A stretch of 64,000 bases of DNA. It comes from Epiperipatus broadwayi. Its lineage: Eukaryota; Onychophora; Udeonychophora; Euonychophora; Peripatidae. The notes beneath the pieces were generated by a model. The model searched no databases, was not told the DNA's origin, and saw only the letters and a list, made by a program, of their open reading frames with translations. Made by a program: the position numbers and the translations under genes. Below, piece by piece: positions 58,520 to 64,000 of the stretch; position 1 is the stretch's first letter; each line of letters begins with the position of its first letter. The stretch is from assembly GCA_028023455.1 (NCBI GenBank), contig JAQFVV010012668.1, positions 248,001 through 312,000 on the forward strand, read 5' to 3'.

Positions 58520-61500
58520 ATATGAAGATAGCAGAAATAAAGGAAAGGAAGAAGAGAGTGTTTAAAAGGATTATTTATAAAATTAGCTTTACTTTAAAAA
58601 TTAAGATGCTAAAATATAATATATTGGTATCTGTTTAATAATGCATATATTTACAATCTCAAGTTAATAAAAATACTTAAATTAATAATTGGGCTCTGAT
58701 TTTTAGAAATGAGTAATTAATTCAATTATAGAGCAGTTTACTGGTGAGCAAATTCCTTTTTCAATACTTAACAGAGTAAGGAAAATAATTCTTCTAGATA
58801 TGACAAAAATCTTTTGATACACCAGAAGAATTATGTCAGTGATATCACAGATACTTGAATGTCTTTCAAGATGGTCAGAGTTCAAAATCATAATCATTCA
58901 AACAAATTGCCCAAAACTTTTTCATAGTAATAACAAAATGCAACTTAGTAGTACTAAGAAATTTTTACAAAAAGAGTGCTTTAATGAAAACAATGTGGAG
59001 AGCAAAAGAAACTTTTACATAATGTGTATTCAAGAAGTCATACGATGTGATAATTCACACTTTGATAATAATAAATTACTATCAACATCAATAAAATATG
59101 AAGCTAGTTTTACTTTAGATTGCAAAAATTATACATGGTAATTTAAAAGGTCAGCATCCTTATGAAGGTTATACCCTTTTCATCAGTAATTAGAATTGCA
59201 TAATATTGCAACCACACTTAATCTCAAATCATTGATTATCTCAGATTAATCTGATACCTTTGCCATTCAGTAAGAAAAAACTTTATATATTTTTTATCCT
59301 TCATCTAATTGAATGGATGCATAATTTTTTATGAATTGGTTTAGGCTTGTTTGAGAATTCTCATCTATCAATTTCTTCAGGATTTAATCTACATTTGATG
59401 GACCTTGCAAGTGGATGTACTAGTAATTTATGTAAGCTACAAATTATTTGATATATATAGTTATATGTATTGTGTGCTAAGCATACATATAATTTAAATA
59501 ATGATTAAAATCATTTAGTTCATTTATAAAATATATTACTTTGTTACAAATGAAGATAATGATTTTCATCAGATACTATTATTTGACTTTTCTCTTTTCT
59601 ATCCATTATAATATCTATCTATCTGTCTATTTATTTATTTATTTATTTATTCATAAATTTCCTTTGCTCTAACATCAGGAATTTTTTTCTACTAAACCAA
59701 TTTCTTGAAGATATTAAAAATAGATATATTTAAGAGTTTGGATAAAAGCCATCCATCTAAATATATGCTTATCATATACATTTTCAATATGTGCATAAAT
59801 CTATGCACAGATGAATGTTAAAATGTATGTTCTAATATAGTTTGCTATTATCAATGATTTTTAGTATTCATGAGGCAATGCAGAACCAAATGCATGGATA
59901 CAAAGAAAGCTACTGTACTTAAAATAAGTACCTATTGGATTATACACATAACTTATATCTCATTCTTTATCCTGTAAAATTAAGGTGAGATGATTTTGCC
60001 ATAAACCTGCTGCTATTTGAGGCATTCTTCTTGATACAGAGCTTGCTGACTATTGTATAAATAGTTATGAACCAGCTGATAACTTTAATTGAAAACAACT
60101 CAAGAAATGTTTTGAGATATTCAAATTCCTCTATTTGCTTGAACTTCTGATCATGGATGTGTCTGGCTAATGTACTAATCACTTTACTACAAATAAATTA
60201 TCTTATGAATTGTAGTCAATTGTATCTGAATATATACATATAGAAAAAATTAGATAGGAATAAAACTTCTTACAGGAAGAATTAATCTGGTTTTAATTTA
60301 AATACTAATGAAATTCCACCTTTATTGTTAAAGGGAGGTTGCCTTGACAACAGTTTGAAATTGCTGATTGTTATTGATATTGTCTAAGTGTTGACCGGCT
60401 TTTAATGATTAATGAAATTCTTTTAAAAAAAAAAGGAAATTTTCCGTTTTTTTATATATACTGTACTTTATTTTGTTTATTTTATTTTTAGTAAGAATAT
60501 TTAGCTTTTTCAAAAGTTGTAAATAACATTTCTTAAAGATGAAACCAAGTGCTATTTTTCTTTAGTAATTTCTTTCATAAAAAAAAAAAAAAGTTAAAAA
60601 AAAATCCATAGCATAAAATACTTATTTACAAAGCTTCATGAAGTTATAAGAAATGACAAAGATTTATAAGAAATGTCAAAGATGAAGTAAAAATAGAATG
60701 CAACAAAGATAGAATGCCAATCTTTTTACTTAAAAAATTATAAATATTAAAAGTCTTTAAACAAGAATAATGATCACATGACAATAAAAATGTTTATGTA
60801 TTGTAAAATTGGGTAAAGGGCTTCATTATTCCATGATGTAGCTTTAAATTATGTTAAAGAGGAGGCTAATAGTAGCAAATTATCACATGGTATGTAACAT
60901 AGCCATCCCTAGTTGCTTTAGACAGGAATATAATACATGGTTAACAACATTATCTTGAAATAGATTCTATGTATCTTTAATATAGTAATAGTTTATTAGG
61001 TTCTCTGGAACATTTTTAGATTCTTGAGAAGGCACCAAACAGTCCCAAACACTACTGAAGATAGTAAGTAATAAATTAGCAATTATTTTTGAAAGATGTT
61101 GGTTAAACAACAATGAGGGAAATTTTTTTTTCTTTTCAGTAAATTTGATTTGTAGTTTTGAGTTAAGGTATTGTTTTGCATATTTCTGCGAAACAATAAT
61201 TAGAAACAAATAGTTATCTTTTTCCACCTCCCTTACTAACATCTTAAAAATAGTTATTATTTGTTCATTAAAATTATCTAAAGTATTTTTTAAAACGATC
61301 TGTAATATTATTTGGAGAACATAGACAAAGTGATCATTTGATGGCTATTTTTAAATCAAGATATTGTTTTATAGATTTTGGTCAAACTGTGTTTCAATCG
61401 AAAACTACATTGGAAAGGTGGCAAAAAAAAAACTATAGACAAATTAAGAATGACAAATAGGATTTTCTTTTTTGTAAAGAAAATTAAATAAAAATAGAGA

Positions 61501-62425
61501 ATGATTATAAATGAAATTAAACTAATCAAAGCTATGCTTTACTTTTTTTTAAAACCTGATGTATTAAATTCTTATAGAGGAATACACAAAATGCCTTTAA
61601 AACATAAAATAATCTCTTTGCGTGTTCTCAAAATAATATTGCATGCAGTTTACAAACTTTGGACAGTTTTAATGAACAAATAATAGTGACTACCTTTTAA
61701 ATGTGTGTGTCTGTGGGGTGGGGGGGGGGTATTATTGCTTTCTGATTGTTGTTTAGCAAAATCTGCAAAACAATATCAAATTTTTTTAAAAAGAAATGAT
61801 CAATTTTTTTTTTGATTGTTACTTTACCAAAATCCGCAAAACAATATTTTCTTTCAAAAGTAAAGATCAAATTTATTGCTCAGTATTCTCTATAGTGTTC
61901 ACCCCCCCAAGTAGTGCTTTTCCACTTATGATCAATGCAACACTGGACAAATGTCCTGGAATTTTTTAATACTTTTTCTAAAATAATTAAATGTCCATTT
62001 ATAAGTCAATATTTAATAGCTAAAATCTTAAAAAACACTGAGCTTTCTTATGGATTCATACCTATTATTAAACATATGCGCTAACACTATATAACTAGAG
62101 TGTTAATAATTGTCCTAGAATATTCCTTATCTTTTTCTTAATCTTTTACAGCTATCTATTTCTAAAATCCTCCCACTTTCATTTTTTAAAAAATAAAACC
62201 AACAATACTATTTACTTTTTTTAATATTCCAACCATTTGTTTAATACTTATAAGTTGAAAATTAATCTCCTTTACTACTGTGTCATTTAGTAGTTAAAAA
62301 ACGAATTCAACTACTGATATCTATTATTATGAGATTTCCATATAGTTTGACTCCCTGAATAACCAATTATCATGAGAGCATTTTTAAATCTGTGTACCTA
62401 GTGTTATTATTAGGCTAGAGCAATT
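58520..62425. other. AT-rich DNA with short microsatellites, no gene
   Basis: (TATC)n/(TATT)n tract at about 59610-59655; a G run near 61720-61728; a near-repeat pair at about 61740 and 61815 (gattgtt...aaaatc.gcaaaacaatat). Frames at 58833-59141, 60967-61242 and 61501-61683 have no motif and ordinary AT-driven composition. Confidence 0.5.
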
Positions 62426-62433
62426 TTTTTATT

Positions 62434-62500
62434 TCTCATGTGTCATAGCATCGGCTGGGAAGTGAACCCAAGCTACCTTACTTCGACAAAGAGACCAGTA
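62434..62500 (-). mobile_element. SINE-1, truncated minus-strand copy
   Basis: On the plus strand it reads tctcatgtgtcatagcatcg, gctgggaagtgaaccc, then quickly loses similarity after gctacctta. The 3' tail and T-arm half of the SINE are kept and the 5' half is largely lost. Confidence 0.6.
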
Positions 62501-62851
62501 ATTTTTTATTGATACTTTTTACTACAAATATGATTACCTCCATAATCTGTTTTTCTTAATATCTTCATTACAAAAAATACATACTGTTGTGTTATTTTGC
62601 AATACAATTTTAATATGCATTAGGAGCTTTCTTAAATTTTTAAGGTTTAGCTACAACTGCTATAATTTTGAAAATTAATAATTAATTGATTTCAAAATAA
62701 AATTTTAAAATAATTTTTTCACATTCAAATATGAATCATTTACTTTTTTAACAAAGAGATTAGAAGATTCATTCTCTCAATACATCCAAACTAAAAAAGA
62801 TGAAATAAGTACGTCAAAGAATTTTCTCACTCATAGATTAAAAACAGTATA

Positions 62852-63935
62852 CACCTGGGTCTCGTTTTACACGATAGATAGGTTCCTCAGAAAACACGCG
62901 CAAACGAAATCGTGCAAAAATAGACGTAACTTACATTGAAAAAGAGGGGATGCAGTCTGTGATTTTTCAAAATTCGCATAAAAGCAAAGCACCAACGTAA
63001 AATTACTTTAAAATTCGCGCAAAAAAAAAAAAAATAATAATAAGGAAATAAAATATGACTAATAAAAAATTTCAAATTTAAAAAAAATTGATACAAGACA
63101 AACTTTTTTAAACTATAATATTTAATTTTATTCAAAATAATATATTTTTATGCATAATTTATAGTACAGTAATTTACATTTTTTATACACGTTTTAATTA
63201 TTATTGCTATTTGCCGAAAAACACATTCGTTTGCAAACTGGAAAAAATCAGATTTTTCACAAGAGGAAATACAACTAACGCCAATTGCACACTCATGTTG
63301 TGTCAATGTAATTAGTAATTAATCTTTGAGACGATGATTTTATTGTTTATGAAACTAACAACTAAAAATTAAATTATTTTTGTCTTTAATTTTCAATTCC
63401 GTTTAAAAATCAAATTTCACATCACATTAATTTCAAGTCACCGTAATTTTTAAATTGTTAATTACAATTAAAAATCAGATTTTAATTTTTAATTGTCAAA
63501 TTTAATTGTGCCCACTGCTATTACTCACCTTTTAAAAATAAACTTGTGGATACTAAATGATTAATAATTGATTACGTTCTTTTTTAAAAAGCAAAAACAG
63601 AATGATTTAATATGCAAAATTAACATGCACAATGTTTGAACAAATTTACATTATAATCTTGTAAAATTTAATGTGTGTATACATAAAATGTGGAAATCAT
63701 GATTTTAATTTCATTATTGCATAAAATCTTACTATTATAAAGCACTGAAAATATTGAAATTACTAAGATGAAAGTCAAATTCCAATAATGTGCTATTACT
63801 TTCAATATAACGTAAGTGCACAAAATTTATTATTTAAAGTAATAGCATATTATCGGAGTTCGACTTCCAGTGAAACATTAATCATGTAACTTCAAAATCG
63901 TATTAAATAAGTCCGCATAAAAAGAGACCCAGGTG
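62852..63935. mobile_element. pogo/Tigger-like non-autonomous DNA transposon, 1084 bp
   Basis: The ends CACCTGGGTCTCGTTTTA and, inverted, CACCTGGGTCTCTTTTTA match. TA flanks both ends (62850-62851 and 63936-63937). The sub-terminal phrases taggttcctcagaaaac and acacgcgcaaacgaaatcg are of the CpG-rich, gttcct/cgaaatcgcg style seen near ends of pogo/Tigger elements. The middle is AT-rich with no transposase; the minus frame 62887-63135 shows no motif. TA target site and termini support Tc1/mariner-pogo; the subfamily is an inference. Confidence 0.72.
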
Positions 63936-64000
63936 TAATTGCAAATTTAAAAAATGAAGATATTATATAAGGTGCTTTTACTCAACTTTATAATTGTTAA

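Overview
This window is AT-rich animal nuclear DNA made almost entirely of transposable elements and their relics. I find no confident host protein-coding gene, no functional RNA gene, and nothing bacterial (no operons, no CRISPR array). The repeat types (RTE/BovB-type and Tx1-like LINEs, a Penelope-like relic, hAT, mariner and pogo/Tigger-like DNA elements, tRNA-derived SINEs, fold-back MITEs, an LTR element with a Lys-type primer site) point to a metazoan, probably an AT-rich invertebrate. I cannot name the lineage from sequence alone.

Layout. 0-10 kb: a palindromic MITE (2.6 kb), a 3' LINE relic (2.9-3.65 kb), tRNA-derived SINEs (5.0 and 8.8 kb), an inverted-repeat copy of a family I call Rep-A (6.8 kb), and a clearly bounded hAT relic with an 8-bp target duplication (7799-8550). 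10-20 kb: Rep-B and Rep-A fold-back elements, a TA-flanked MITE (13091-13251), a diverged direct duplication (13.5-14.4 kb), two further inverted-repeat elements, and a 2.75-kb retroposed LINE ORF1-only unit inside a Rep-A copy (16857-19608). 20-31 kb: old LINE fragments, another Rep-B element, and a nested Rep-A cluster into which a 4.84-kb LTR element was inserted; its two 2148-bp LTRs are nearly identical and flank only 546 bp of non-coding DNA.

31-43 kb: more Rep-A, SINEs, a mariner relic, and a decayed Penelope-like element. 43-47 kb: an almost complete RTE-type LINE whose single ORF is broken by three stop codons, an internal frame disturbance and an exact 32-bp tandem duplication; a perfect 62-bp-arm palindrome follows at once. 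47-50.4 kb: a second SINE type, a large fold-back repeat and a 72-bp tandem duplication. 50.6-56.3 kb: a long minus-strand Tx1-like LINE with recognisable ORF1 (two Cys/His knuckles) and ORF2 (endonuclease, reverse transcriptase with YMDD), heavily mutated. 56-64 kb: a Rep-B piece, a 35-bp minisatellite, a palindromic MITE, mostly featureless AT-rich DNA, a truncated SINE, and a 1084-bp TA-flanked pogo/Tigger-like element at the end.

The nesting gives a relative history: Rep-A is old, the ORF1-only retroposon and the LTR element were inserted into existing Rep-A copies, and the LTR element is the youngest large insertion. The best candidates for something undescribed are the coding-free LTR element, the ORF1-only retroposon, and the families Rep-A and Rep-B with their highly similar inverted arms.
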